DNA of 64,000 bases from Flavitalea plasmicola. Its GTDB lineage: Bacteria > Bacteroidota > Bacteroidia > Chitinophagales > Chitinophagaceae. The notes below the pieces were generated by a model. It had not been told where the DNA came from and made no database searches. It saw only the letters and a program-made list of their open reading frames with translations. The DNA lies in assembly GCF_030546645.1 (NCBI RefSeq), contig NZ_JAUOTO010000002.1, positions 868,001 to 932,000 of the forward strand, given 5' to 3'. The position numbers and the translations under genes are program-made. Positions 27,424 through 37,080 of the stretch are shown here, in pieces. Position 1 is the stretch's first letter; the number at the start of each line of letters is the position of its first letter.

Positions 27424-28188
27424 TCAGTTTGTTATCCTTATCCAGGGAAGGTCTGATCTGCTTCCAAGTAGTCTGGCGGTGAGGGAGTTTGGATTATGCA
27501 ACAGAATATGATGGAAAGAACGCAGGTCGCGGATGCTGTGATGAAAATAGAAGTCGGCCATCTCCGGATAGCCCAATGAAGTATAATAAGCCAGCGTTCT
27601 CATCCGGGCCGCCTGGATCTCACCTTGCCGGTGAAACCGGGTGTCCAGTATATGCACTTCCCCACCCGGCTTCAGATAGGTAAGGCTTCTGTGAATGATC
27701 TTTTTTAATGAAGGGAAATATTCCAAAGAGGCAGCGAAAAGAATGACATCGAACAGGTGTTCCTCCAACTCCAGGCTACGCAGGTCGCCATGCACAAAGC
27801 TGAGATTAGGATCGTCATTGAAGACCCTGGCCGCTTGCTGCAGCTCCGTAAAATTAATATCCAGTCCCGTCACCCGGGTATCGGGGATCTCCGCTACCAG
27901 GTGCGACAACCAGCCATTGCCGCATCCTATCTCCAAAACCTCCAGGGGACGATTTTTGGCCGCGAGATAACGCACCAGGCGGCGGGCCGAACGGCTCCTG
28001 GATCTCCATTCCTTGTAATGTGTATGGTTGAGAGTGATCTCCGGCAGCTTCATCACTTCTTCATCGGAATACAACCTATTCTCAAGACTGCGGGTAATAA
28101 TATATTTTTTTTCAAAAAGGACATCCAGGGGTCTGGAAGGGCCAGGGACCTGTATGTTTGTCAATATCGAGGAATCGGGTAGGCTCAT
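27424..28188 (-). CDS. SAM-dependent methyltransferase
   Basis: Class I methyltransferase, 254 residues. EVLEIGCGNGWLSHLVAE (83-100) is motif I, VTGLDINFTELQ motif II, and FDVILFAASLEYFPSLKKII motif IV. The N-terminal 75 residues contain a segment (FEKKYIITRSLENRLYSDEE) unrelated to the core. First gene of the minus-strand block 25126-28188, divergent from the GT2 gene at 28293, so the ~100-bp gap between them should hold two promoters. Confidence 0.9.
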   Translation of the reverse strand: MSLPDSSILTNIQVPGPSRPLDVLFEKKYIITRSLENRLYSDEEVMKLPEITLNHTHYKEWRSRSRSARRLVRYLAAKNRPLEVLEIGCGNGWLSHLVAEIPDTRVTGLDINFTELQQAARVFNDDPNLSFVHGDLRSLELEEHLFDVILFAASLEYFPSLKKIIHRSLTYLKPGGEVHILDTRFHRQGEIQAARMRTLAYYTSLGYPEMADFYFHHSIRDLRSFHHILLHNPNSLTARLLGSRSDLPWIRITN

Positions 28189-28292
28189 TCTTAACTATTT
28201 AACATAAACCTGCCTGTATCAGGCATCCGATTAGAGTAAACGTGCGTTTTTTAGGAAAGGATGCCCCAAAGGGGAAAATAAATGCGTCGCTC

Positions 28293-29321
28293 ATGACACC
28301 ACCCAATCCGCCTGAGATCCAGATCAGCGCTGTTATTCCCACCTGCGACAGAAAGGCGGCCCTGATGGTCCTGCTGGCCAGCTTCGACCGCAGCAGCCAC
28401 CCTCCGTCCGAGATCATCATTGTGGATTCCGGTGACGACCCGCTTTCTCCGGAAGAATATGCGACCTTCAGCCGTCTGTCCATCCGTTGTATCCATTCGG
28501 AAAGATCGGTATGCGTACAGCGTAACCTGGGTATACGGGCATCCCGGGGTTCCCACGTCTTTCTCTGCGATGACGATATGGAGGTGACCAGCAATTATCT
28601 GGAAAAGCTGGAGGATCATATGAAAGCACACCCCGAAGCCGGCGCCGTATCCGGCCTGGTACTGCAAAAAGAAAAGGGGGTATGGCAGGCCAGCTACCCT
28701 GTAAGATCGGCGACGGAGCTGATCCGGAAATTCATCTTCCAGCTCAGTATCTGGGGAGAGATCGAATGCGGTGATTCCTTGTTTTTGAAGAACATAAAAA
28801 ATTATTACCGGCGTAAGGGGAACCATATTTCAAAAGCCGGCTGGCCTGTGATCACGGCCTTCTCCGGCGACTATTTCATCAGCCCCGTATATGGCCTGGG
28901 CGCCTCCCTGGTAAAAAAAGAGTGGCTGCTCCATTCGCCCTACGAAGAGGTACTGGACAGGAATGGCATCGGAGACAACTACGGCGTTGCCATGGGCTTT
29001 CCTGTGCCCGGAATTCACGTGCTGACAGAAGCTTTTGTGTATCATCACCAGGAGATCATCAACCGGCCCAACCAACCCTTGCTGTATTTGCGGCGTGTGC
29101 TGGCATTGGATTATTTCATCCATTCAAAAAAAGCCTTGCGGCATGTTAAAAAGAGATGGCTATTGTGGTCCCTGACAGGAAACTTTCTCATGGCGCTGCT
29201 GGCGCGCAATGGCAGCATGATCCGCAGCACCTTCACGGGGCTGCGGACAGTAGCCCTCGGACGGAACCCCTATGCACAGGCAGCCAAAGATCGCCGGCGG
29301 ATCACCGAACCCACATTATAA
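28293..29321 (+). CDS. GT2 glycosyltransferase
   Basis: GT-A fold enzyme of about 342 residues. ISAVIPTCDRKAALMVLL is the nucleotide-binding start, IIIVDSGDDPLS the first acidic stretch, and FLCDDDMEV the DxD metal site; VQRNLGIRASRG is the usual following motif. I favour the ATG at 28293 (MTPPNPPEI); 28242 is also in frame. The C-terminal ~60 residues have a hydrophobic stretch, so the protein may associate with the membrane. The stop is 1 bp before the ATG of the next gene. Confidence 0.92.
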   Translation: MTPPNPPEIQISAVIPTCDRKAALMVLLASFDRSSHPPSEIIIVDSGDDPLSPEEYATFSRLSIRCIHSERSVCVQRNLGIRASRGSHVFLCDDDMEVTSNYLEKLEDHMKAHPEAGAVSGLVLQKEKGVWQASYPVRSATELIRKFIFQLSIWGEIECGDSLFLKNIKNYYRRKGNHISKAGWPVITAFSGDYFISPVYGLGASLVKKEWLLHSPYEEVLDRNGIGDNYGVAMGFPVPGIHVLTEAFVYHHQEIINRPNQPLLYLRRVLALDYFIHSKKALRHVKKRWLLWSLTGNFLMALLARNGSMIRSTFTGLRTVALGRNPYAQAAKDRRRITEPTL

Positions 29322-29322
29322 A

Positions 29323-30819
29323 ATGGCATTAAAGAACAAAACACTCGGGATAATCTATCTTATATATCTGCTGCTCACTGGCGTTACCATGGCGCGCCAC
29401 GAACCGTGGGGCGACGAAGTGCATAGCTGGAATATCTCAAAAGGCAGCAGCAGCTACTCCCAGCTGATAGAGAACAGGAGATTTGAGGGACACCCCCCGG
29501 GCTGGTATACTATTCTATGGTCCATTTCCAGGTTCACGCATAAGATCGGCTATATGCAGCTGGTGCAATGGGTCATCGCCTGTCTTATTGCGGGGTTGAT
29601 CATTTTTTATTCGCCTTTCCCTGTTGTCGTCAAGGTACTTTTCTGTTTTGGGTATTACTTCTTATTCGAGTATGCCATCCTCAGCCGTAACTATGGCATT
29701 GGCGTGCTGCTCGTCTGCTGCATCTGCTGGCTGTCGGAAAGGGAGTTCCGGGGTAAGACCTTTATTTATTACGCACTGCTCTTCTGCCTATCCAATACGC
29801 ACCTGCTGGCCATGCTGCTGGCAGCCAGCCTGCACCTGTATTTCCTCCTGTCGCACATCGAACAGAAGAAAAGCTCACGCCAGCTGGCGGCGCATATCGT
29901 GGCGGGCGCCCTCGTTTTTTTACCGGCCGTTCATTTTATCTTTCCCCCTTCCGACAGCACCATCAACATGGGATATTGGATCCACCGCTGGAATATTCAC
30001 CAGCTTACGGCCACCGTTGAAGGACCGTTGAGAGCGTTCCTGCCCCTGCCTGCCTGGTGGAACTATCATTTCTGGAACACGCAGTTCCTGATAGAGGCCA
30101 AAGCCGATCACAGCATCCTGAAGGTCGTCAATCTCATCACCATGATCGGCCTGGTAGCGCTTGCCTGTTTCATCCTCCGCAAAAGCTGGAAAAGCCTGAC
30201 GCTTTTCGGGGTGAACTTCCTGTTGAATTATATTCTTTCCGCGAGCTTTTTTTCCCTGACCTCCGCACGCTATGCAGGGTTTATGTTCATCGGCTTTTTC
30301 GCGGCCTGCTGGCTCCACTATTATGAAAGACCCATCACGGGAGTGTCCAGGAAGCTTTTTTATTCCTTACTGGCCGTTCAGGTGGCGGCGGGTGTATTTG
30401 CCGTCACCAGGGACATCGCCCTTCCCTTCTCCAATCTTTACAGGATAGGTGAACTGGCCCGGGAAGTACCCACAGGTCAGCGCCTGGTGACAGACTACTG
30501 GACCATGAACGGGTATGTGGCCTACCTGGATTCACCGGCTTATTGCGTCGACCTGGGAATGAAAGTGTCCTTTGTAACATGGGGCCCTGACATGGCGGCC
30601 ATGCAAGGCAACCCGCATCGCTATACCGCGGGGTTGGAGCGTTTTTTCAAAAAAGAAGGATTAAAGGAGGTTTATCTTCTCACCCTGGGCTCCCCGAAAG
30701 TGCTGGACAAGGTGGACGTAGGCTTTTCCAGGACCTTTCATCTTCAGCTGATCGACAGCCGGGAAGGAGCCATCGAAAAAGGCAGCGATGTCTATCTTTA
30801 CAAGATCACTCAACAATAG
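29323..30819 (+). CDS. GT-C type membrane glycosyltransferase (ArnT/PMT-like)
   Basis: 498-residue integral membrane protein with about ten helices. After the first helix (TLGIIYLIYLLLTGVTM) comes the acidic loop motif EPWGDEVHSW, the hallmark of lipid-sugar-dependent GT-C enzymes, followed by GHPPGWYTILW. Such enzymes move a sugar from a polyprenyl-phosphate donor on the periplasmic side. The start at 29323 lies 1 bp after the preceding stop; the longer frame upstream overlaps the GT2 gene. The C-terminal soluble part (about 400-498) probably faces the periplasm. Confidence 0.85.
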   Translation: MALKNKTLGIIYLIYLLLTGVTMARHEPWGDEVHSWNISKGSSSYSQLIENRRFEGHPPGWYTILWSISRFTHKIGYMQLVQWVIACLIAGLIIFYSPFPVVVKVLFCFGYYFLFEYAILSRNYGIGVLLVCCICWLSEREFRGKTFIYYALLFCLSNTHLLAMLLAASLHLYFLLSHIEQKKSSRQLAAHIVAGALVFLPAVHFIFPPSDSTINMGYWIHRWNIHQLTATVEGPLRAFLPLPAWWNYHFWNTQFLIEAKADHSILKVVNLITMIGLVALACFILRKSWKSLTLFGVNFLLNYILSASFFSLTSARYAGFMFIGFFAACWLHYYERPITGVSRKLFYSLLAVQVAAGVFAVTRDIALPFSNLYRIGELAREVPTGQRLVTDYWTMNGYVAYLDSPAYCVDLGMKVSFVTWGPDMAAMQGNPHRYTAGLERFFKKEGLKEVYLLTLGSPKVLDKVDVGFSRTFHLQLIDSREGAIEKGSDVYLYKITQQ

Positions 30820-30828
30820 CAAGGCATC

Positions 30829-31863
30829 ATGAATATTCCTGCAAAACCATGGACCCGGCAGCAGTTGCCACGACGTATCCTCGCCATCCGGCTGCAGGCC
30901 ATGGGAGATGTTGTCATTACGCTGCCTTATCTGCGGGGATTGCGTGAGAGCCTGCCGCCTTCAACACAGCTGGACCTCCTGACAAGAGAGGAGACGGAGG
31001 GAATTCCCGGGGCCATTGATCTCTTCGACCATGTTTATGCCCTGGGAGGAGGCAGAGATCATAAGAAGATCTTACTGCATACGCTGCTGAAGCTGCCCCG
31101 TCTTTTATTGCGCCGCTATGATGTCATCCTCGATCTGCAAAACAACATCTACAGTGACATTGTCAGAAAGACCCTGCGACCAAAGGCATGGGCTTTGTAC
31201 GACAAATATTCTCCGGTGTCCGCCGCCGAGCGCTACCGCCTGACCATCGGGGCCGTGGGTCTGGGGCCAAACCAGGCCAGTCATCACCTGCAATTGAAAA
31301 ATGCCACACAGGGGCTGGATCTCCTGTACAACAAAGGATGGAATGGGAAGGATGACCTGGTGGCGCTGAACCCTGCGGGCGCTTTTATCACCCGCAACTG
31401 GGATATTAACAACTATGCAGCCTTTGCCCGGCTGTGGCTCCTGCGGCGGCCACGGACACAATTCATTGTGCTGGGAACGGCTTTTATCGCCGCAAAGGCA
31501 GCGGAGCTACGGCAGCAGCTGGGAGTCCGCCTGCTGGATCTGACGGGTCAGACGACGACAGCAGAAGCTTTTTCTATTTTACAGCATGTAAAGCTCATAC
31601 TTTCCGAGGATTCGGGTCTGATGCATATGGCCTGGGTCTCGGGCGTTCCCACATTGGCATTATTTGGCAGCACGCGCAGCGACTGGAGCAGACCGATGGG
31701 TAACCATACGCTACTGCTGTCCTCATCCGACCTGCCCTGCGGGGGCTGCATGAAAGCAACCTGTCCCTTTGGCGACGTACATTGCCTGACCAGGTATACG
31801 CCCGAGCTGGTGCTCAGCCATGCGCTTGCCCTCTCAGGTGCAGATACTGAAGGAAATGGATAA
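30829..31863 (+). CDS. GT9 glycosyltransferase (heptosyltransferase-like)
   Basis: ADP-heptose:LPS heptosyltransferase family, 344 residues, GT-B fold. RILAIRLQAMGDVVITLPYL is the classic N-terminal glycine/aspartate motif; the donor half has VALNPAGAFITRNW, LILSEDSGLMHMAWVSGVPT and LALFGSTRSDWSRP. It follows the GT-C gene by 9 bp in the plus-strand trio 28293-31863. Its last 50 bp overlap the convergent gene at 31814. Whether heptose is really the donor here is unknown. Confidence 0.93.
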   Translation: MNIPAKPWTRQQLPRRILAIRLQAMGDVVITLPYLRGLRESLPPSTQLDLLTREETEGIPGAIDLFDHVYALGGGRDHKKILLHTLLKLPRLLLRRYDVILDLQNNIYSDIVRKTLRPKAWALYDKYSPVSAAERYRLTIGAVGLGPNQASHHLQLKNATQGLDLLYNKGWNGKDDLVALNPAGAFITRNWDINNYAAFARLWLLRRPRTQFIVLGTAFIAAKAAELRQQLGVRLLDLTGQTTTAEAFSILQHVKLILSEDSGLMHMAWVSGVPTLALFGSTRSDWSRPMGNHTLLLSSSDLPCGGCMKATCPFGDVHCLTRYTPELVLSHALALSGADTEGNG

Positions 31864-32698
31864 GATAAGAGTGGGCATCCCCCTCATTGACCTTTTCTTC
31901 CCCTTCTATTTCTCCCCACAGCAACATATGGCTTCCCATGTTGAAGCTCTGCCGTATGCGGATCTCTTTATAGCCAAGGGCCCAGGAAGGATAGTAAAAT
32001 TTAAAGCCTTTTGTACATTTTACCCGGAATGGCAGCGCTTCCAATTGGGGAGGGCTGGTGCTATGATGTTTCCCCAGTTTATAGACGATGTCCTCACAGG
32101 CCGCCGGCACTTCGGATACAACTATCCTGCCCGCAGCCACGATCCTTTCCAGGGTCCTGTTTGAATGTCTCAGTCCAAACACATATTTATTTTGTAAAGG
32201 GATCTCTCCGAGCAAATCCATAGGGAAAATATTGTATTGGTCTGTCTCTCTGAAAGAAACGAGCCGCACCCGCCGGGGATGGCTATAGGCGGCCACAAAT
32301 CCTTTGAACTTATCGTACGACATCTTGTCCCTGCTGTAATACCTGTAATACAGCAGCCACCTGCGAATGGGGTCCAGCTGCAGCAGCTGACAATGTTTTA
32401 CCTCCAGTAAAAGCAATACCCCTCCGTTGTCCTCTATCCGATGTAGCAGCTGCAACCTCACGATGGCAGCGTCGCTGAAACGTAGCTGGTATTTCCCATC
32501 CGGTGACAGCCCCTGCCCGATCCATACCCCGAAGACCAGGGGCTCGATGCACAGCAGCCAATGGCTCAGGGATACGTCGACGACCTTTCCATCGAACTCC
32601 AGCCAGGCCTTATCCTGAACGTCGCCGGAGATCGTGATCCTGGAATACTCGCTGAATGTTGTATTCCCCATCAGCATTTTTCTAACCAGCCTCTTCAT
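31814..32698 (-). CDS. Flavin-reductase-like split-barrel protein (tentative)
   Basis: 294 residues, no signal peptide. Central segment FVAAYSHPRRVRLVSFRETDQYNIFPMDLLGEIPLQNKYVFG resembles FMN-binding split-barrel (flavin reductase-like) proteins, which often read '...YNLFP.DL.G' after the barrel strand; the rest is not familiar. It may be a flavoprotein accessory to the glycan cluster. It is coupled to the upstream methyltransferase (17-bp overlap) and its 3' end overlaps the GT9 gene convergently by 50 bp, so one of the two C-termini may be over-long. Confidence 0.5.
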   Translation of the reverse strand: MKRLVRKMLMGNTTFSEYSRITISGDVQDKAWLEFDGKVVDVSLSHWLLCIEPLVFGVWIGQGLSPDGKYQLRFSDAAIVRLQLLHRIEDNGGVLLLLEVKHCQLLQLDPIRRWLLYYRYYSRDKMSYDKFKGFVAAYSHPRRVRLVSFRETDQYNIFPMDLLGEIPLQNKYVFGLRHSNRTLERIVAAGRIVVSEVPAACEDIVYKLGKHHSTSPPQLEALPFRVKCTKGFKFYYPSWALGYKEIRIRQSFNMGSHMLLWGEIEGEEKVNEGDAHSYLIHFLQYLHLRGQAHG

Positions 32699-33398
32699 TT
32701 CTTATAAGGTGTATTAAGGTAAAATCATGCATTGCCAGTAGTTCGGACCCGCCACACCTGAACCAGGGCGCCGCCGCCCGGGCGATCTCCTTTTCCGTGT
32801 GTACAAAAACCATTTGCTGATGGTCCCTGTAAGGGATATACATCCGGAAAGTATTTCCGGACAGCAGGCTGGCGAGTGCGTTCCTGCGATGCCATTTCCA
32901 TCTTTTTTTAAAAGGGAGGTGTAATACCAGCAGCACACAGTGCCCGCCGGGCCTGATCACTTTTGAAAGACTACTGAACAGATGTCCGATGTCGGGGATA
33001 TAGTTTAAAGGACCAAAATCTGAAAGGATGGCATCTACCTTTTCAGCAAATGGGCTTGTCTTCTCCCAGGTGGAAAAGTCCGTCTGCCCGTCCTCCAAAA
33101 AACTCACCTTATCGGTGGCGCCAATGCACTCCACCGCTTTTTTACGCATGGCCACGGATGGCTCGCAAAAAACCACTTCATAACCCGATGCTGTCAGCCA
33201 TCCAAGGTCCAGTCCTGTCCCTCCGCCAAAATCAAGCACCCTCCCCTGTGGCACCAGGCTGCAGAACTTTTCCCTTACCCTTTGTCTGATCAGCTGGTTG
33301 GGTTGATGACGCTCCATTATGGCGTTGTATTCTTCCGCCACCTCATCATGATAGGAAATGTTTTTTTGTATGATCCGTTCCGGTTCGTTACTGGACAT
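32682..33398 (-). CDS. SAM-dependent methyltransferase
   Basis: Class I methyltransferase, 238 residues, UbiE/Methyltransf_11 type. GRVLDFGGGTGLDLGWL is motif I, EVVFCEPSVAMRKKA motif II, VDAILSDFGPLNYIPDI motif IV, and KVIRPGGHCVLLVLHLPFKK the post-motif strand. Third methyltransferase of the cluster. Overlaps the next gene by 17 bp; it lies 7 bp after the GT4 gene stop, consistent with one operon 31814-39921. Confidence 0.92.
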   Translation of the reverse strand: MSSNEPERIIQKNISYHDEVAEEYNAIMERHQPNQLIRQRVREKFCSLVPQGRVLDFGGGTGLDLGWLTASGYEVVFCEPSVAMRKKAVECIGATDKVSFLEDGQTDFSTWEKTSPFAEKVDAILSDFGPLNYIPDIGHLFSSLSKVIRPGGHCVLLVLHLPFKKRWKWHRRNALASLLSGNTFRMYIPYRDHQQMVFVHTEKEIARAAAPWFRCGGSELLAMHDFTLIHLIRNEEAG

Positions 33399-33405
33399 GG
33401 TGGTA

Positions 33406-34473
33406 TTATTTTGTAAAAAGGTCCATGACGGACCTTACCGTATTATTCATCGTGAAAGGCAATACAGGCCTATATTCCGTCGTGGGGTCACCCAGCAGAT
33501 CCAGGGCTTTTTGGATCATTTCTTCCTCGTCGCGGACGATATGCCAGTGACTGATGTCCTGATCCATTGGTTTGCAAAAGCTGATGACATGAGCCCCGGC
33601 ATACAATGCTTCCAGGCATACGACGCCAAAGCCTTCGTAATTGGAAGTGTGCAGCAGGATCCTTGTCCGCTGCATCAGCCCCAACACTTCCCTATGCGGC
33701 GTGAGACCCGGCAGCGCCACATTCGCTTGCAATCCCCGCTGTTCAATCAGCAGCTCGATCTCCGCCCGCGCCTCCCCTTCCCCGCAGATGAGGCTGCGGA
33801 TACCAGGAAAGTAAGCATGCAAAGCATCGATGACATCCACAAAGACATCATATTGCTTCAGCCGTGATAAGGATCCAACGCCCAGTACGTCGATATCCCT
33901 TTCCGGAGAAGGCAGCACCGGGAAGAAGCCCGGGTCGATGGCATTCGGTATCATATGCTGAGGCCGGATGCCATGGTTACGCTGGAACTCACGTACAAGG
34001 AAGTCGGACATGGCTATCAGCTCCTGGGGACGGGGATGGATCAGCCTCACCAGCTTGTTCGTCTCCCTTGCATCCTGGCCGCAAAGCCAGCAGAAATGGG
34101 CAAGTCTATAGCGTCTTCCGAAGTAATGACCCAAAAGCGCGCATTCCCCGCACCAGAAGCTGAACAGGCCGATGAGGTCGTTGTCCCTGTGAAGGCTCCT
34201 CAGCTTTTTCCATACATCCTTCCAGAAAAAGATCCGCCGCAGTTTCCGTTGCCCCCCTCTGGCCCCGTCGAAGCTGAATACCTCCAGCCCCCGCCAGTCG
34301 TAAGCCCCCACCCATTCCGGATAATAAAAGGATAATATGATGATCCGCAGGGATGGGAATTGCTCCCTGCATGTTCTCACAAACAGCTGCTGGGTGGTGA
34401 CCCAGCTGGTTTCCTGCTCGCTGGCAGGAAAGGCCGGCGTCAACATCACCAATGTTTTAGGACGGCTGCTCAT
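33406..34473 (-). CDS. GT4 glycosyltransferase
   Basis: GT-B enzyme of 355 residues. The N-terminal half lacks an obvious GGxG loop but has GLFSFWCGECALLGHYFGRR; the C-terminal donor domain has DVLGVGSLSRLKQYDVFVDV, LLHTSNYEGFGVVCLEALYA and the E-x7-E pattern typical of GT4. Its start overlaps the upstream ABC transporter gene by 17 bp. Probably extends the repeat unit in the cytoplasm. Confidence 0.92.
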   Translation of the reverse strand: MSSRPKTLVMLTPAFPASEQETSWVTTQQLFVRTCREQFPSLRIIILSFYYPEWVGAYDWRGLEVFSFDGARGGQRKLRRIFFWKDVWKKLRSLHRDNDLIGLFSFWCGECALLGHYFGRRYRLAHFCWLCGQDARETNKLVRLIHPRPQELIAMSDFLVREFQRNHGIRPQHMIPNAIDPGFFPVLPSPERDIDVLGVGSLSRLKQYDVFVDVIDALHAYFPGIRSLICGEGEARAEIELLIEQRGLQANVALPGLTPHREVLGLMQRTRILLHTSNYEGFGVVCLEALYAGAHVISFCKPMDQDISHWHIVRDEEEMIQKALDLLGDPTTEYRPVLPFTMNNTVRSVMDLFTK

Positions 34474-36121
34474 GTAAGGAGATGATTTTATTACAAAATG
34501 AAAGGCTTTTCCTGTTATGCGTGATCAGGATGATCATTTTTCCCGTCCGTGCCAGCTGCAGGAAATGCCTCAGCAGCGCACATTCGGAATCTTCGTCCAG
34601 CTCATTGAAAGGTTCATCCAGTATGATGAGGTCCGCCTCCTTGTATAATGCCCGGGCCAGCACGATGCGCTGTCGTTGACCGCCGCTGATGTTCCGGCCA
34701 TTCTCGCTGATGACGGTGTCGACGCCCTGCAGCGCTTCGATCAGGTCGTTAAGGCCCGCCCCGTCGATGGCTTTTCGTAGTCTTGCTTCGTCGCAAGCCG
34801 CGTCGTTCAGGGTAATATTATTCCGGATGGAATCATGAATGAGAAAGGACTGTTGCTTTACGTACGAGATCCGCCGCCACCAGGCCTCCCGCATGCCGTC
34901 GGTGCCGTTGACGATCACCTTTCCTTTTTCGGGTGACAAAAAGCCCAGCAGTACATTCACAATGGTCGTCTTTCCTTTTCCCGAGGGCCCTTCTATTCCC
35001 AGAAAATCGCCGCCCCTAAGATCCAGGTCCAGTCCTTTCAAGACACTACGGCCATCGTATGAGAAATGGATATCTTCCAACCGGACTGAGCTGATCTTTT
35101 CAAACGGCGTCTCTTTATTTTTTTTGATCGTCAGTACGTCCGGAGGCGTCAACGACTGCAGCGTAAAGGCATAGGTATTGATCTGTCCGCTGAGGTTCAG
35201 CAACTTTACGATCCCCGGTATGATCTTGTAGGCCGCCGCCATGAATACCCCGATGGTGATGACAGCCGAATTACCCGCCAATCCCGACCATTGATGGATA
35301 AGTATCAGGACCACTACGCCCAATATCGCAAATACTTCAATCAGACGGGAGGGCGCACCCTGGAGAATCATTTGTCCGGAGAGATAGCTGTTATATTGCC
35401 GCTGGTAATGAAGGAACCTGTCCAGGAATATTTCGTTCTTATCATAAATATTGCTTTCCACATATCCCGCCAACGCCTCCTGCAAATGCTGCAAGGACTT
35501 TTCGCTGCTGCGCTGCGCATTTTTCCGGATGACATGCAGCCGCCCTTTCAACAGGTAAGACAAGGCAAAGACAGGAGGAAGGAGAATAGCCAATAAGAGG
35601 AAAAATAGCCGGGCGTTGAAAAGAACGATCCCTGCAACCGCCAGGAGAATAAGGACAGCCTGCGTGATCATCTGCTGGAATCCTCCGAGCACATGCTGGC
35701 AGAACTCCATCGGTGCATAGCTGACCTCGCGGATATGGACGGATGAATCCGTGTCGATATATCCGGCATACCCCCCCTCCAGGTACTGCGTCAGCTTATC
35801 CCTGGAAATACGGGAAGCCACGCGAAAGAGGAACCTGCATTGTGCACGATAGACGAGGAAACCAGCCAGGTTCTTGAGACTGAACAGGAGGAAGAATATG
35901 ACGATCACCGCAAGGGTATGCTGGCTGAAAAGCGTTGACGGCAAAAAGGATAATTTTCCAGTGGCGCCTGCACCTGTGTAATACTGGATGATCACCAGCA
36001 AAAGGGCCAGGAAAACGATGTCCGCGATGCTGACGACAACATCGGACAGCAGCAGCCAGCCCGACGTTCTTTTCTCGTCGCGGGACAGGATCCTTAGTAT
36101 TTGTGCAGGCAGACGCTTCAT
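34457..36121 (-). CDS. ABC exporter half-transporter (MsbA/PglK-like)
   Basis: 554 residues: six membrane helices (about 20-310) and an ATPase domain. Walker A is GPSGKGKT (378-385), the signature ISGGQ (478-482), and Walker B LIILDE (498-503), with the D-loop NELDE after. This fused half-transporter type moves lipids or lipid-linked oligosaccharides outward and works as a homodimer. It lies within the same operon as a Wzx flippase, so the cluster carries two different candidate translocases. Start at 36121 lies 5 bp after the GT2 gene stop. Confidence 0.94.
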   Translation of the reverse strand: MKRLPAQILRILSRDEKRTSGWLLLSDVVVSIADIVFLALLLVIIQYYTGAGATGKLSFLPSTLFSQHTLAVIVIFFLLFSLKNLAGFLVYRAQCRFLFRVASRISRDKLTQYLEGGYAGYIDTDSSVHIREVSYAPMEFCQHVLGGFQQMITQAVLILLAVAGIVLFNARLFFLLLAILLPPVFALSYLLKGRLHVIRKNAQRSSEKSLQHLQEALAGYVESNIYDKNEIFLDRFLHYQRQYNSYLSGQMILQGAPSRLIEVFAILGVVVLILIHQWSGLAGNSAVITIGVFMAAAYKIIPGIVKLLNLSGQINTYAFTLQSLTPPDVLTIKKNKETPFEKISSVRLEDIHFSYDGRSVLKGLDLDLRGGDFLGIEGPSGKGKTTIVNVLLGFLSPEKGKVIVNGTDGMREAWWRRISYVKQQSFLIHDSIRNNITLNDAACDEARLRKAIDGAGLNDLIEALQGVDTVISENGRNISGGQRQRIVLARALYKEADLIILDEPFNELDEDSECALLRHFLQLARTGKMIILITHNRKSLSFCNKIISLHEQPS

Positions 36122-36126
36122 ATGAT

Positions 36127-37080
36127 CTATATTTTCCCGGGGCTTATCCTATGCAACCACTTTATCCATCCACGGGGAAGAAAGCTCACCGACAGCAGAA
36201 CGTAATTATCGAATCGAAAAGGATTGGCATGGATGGCTTTCGTCACATGCCAGCGGGCCCTCGCAGGCCGGTAGTTATCCGCCAGCAGCTTTTTCCCGCA
36301 AAGGGCATGATAAGCGCCTTCCTTAATCTTTCTGTTATCCTGCCGTTGTATAATGCTCCACAGCTCGTCGCCCTCTTCCCTGGTGATAATGCCTCTTTGC
36401 AGGATGGTCTGTTTGAGCTGACGGAACCGGCGGCCCCGCCACTTTTCATCGATGGTGACGGAAGAAGGGTTGATGCGCACTTTCATCAACGGCTCTGGCA
36501 AGTTGCAACATTTTCCCGTCTTTAACAATTGTACCCAGAGAAGATAATCCTCAAAATTATGGGCGTACCGGGAATATCCTCCCATCCTCACGATCGGATC
36601 TTTCCGGTACATGACGGCGGAATGAATAAAAGGGCAATTCCGGTAGAGGTTACCGATGATCTCCCGGTGGGTATGACCCGCACAACGAAAATGGAAAAGG
36701 TGCTCCCCGTTCTCGGAAATATACTCGGCATCGCTGCCAATTACCAGGTAGGCCGGATGACCATCCAGGAAGAGCACCTGTCTTTCCAAGCGTTGTGGCA
36801 GACAGATATCGTCGGCGTCAAAGCGGGCTATATACTTACCTCTTGCAATCTGCAGGCCTGCGTTCAAAGCGGCGGATATACCCTCTTTCTCTTTGCTCAG
36901 CAGCCGGATCCTCCGGTCGCCGAACTGCCGAACGACCTTCACCGTATCATCGACGCTGCCGTCATCGACGATCAGGAGCTCGAAGTCGGCGTAAGTCTGT
37001 TCCAGGACGGACCAGATCGCATCGGCGATGTATTTGCCCGCATTGCAGGCAGGCATCAGTATGGTGACTTTTGGATCCAT
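36127..37080 (-). CDS. GT2 glycosyltransferase
   Basis: GT-A enzyme, 317 residues. VTILMPACNAGKYIADAIWS begins the domain, FELLIVDDGSVDDTVKV gives the first acidic motif, and GKYIARFDADDICLPQRLE the DxD-type metal site. The C-terminal ~100 residues are basic and helical with a hydrophobic end (LLSVSFLPRGWIKWL), suggesting peripheral membrane contact. Overlaps the polymerase gene at its 5' end by 25 bp. Confidence 0.93.
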   Translation of the reverse strand: MDPKVTILMPACNAGKYIADAIWSVLEQTYADFELLIVDDGSVDDTVKVVRQFGDRRIRLLSKEKEGISAALNAGLQIARGKYIARFDADDICLPQRLERQVLFLDGHPAYLVIGSDAEYISENGEHLFHFRCAGHTHREIIGNLYRNCPFIHSAVMYRKDPIVRMGGYSRYAHNFEDYLLWVQLLKTGKCCNLPEPLMKVRINPSSVTIDEKWRGRRFRQLKQTILQRGIITREEGDELWSIIQRQDNRKIKEGAYHALCGKKLLADNYRPARARWHVTKAIHANPFRFDNYVLLSVSFLPRGWIKWLHRISPGKI

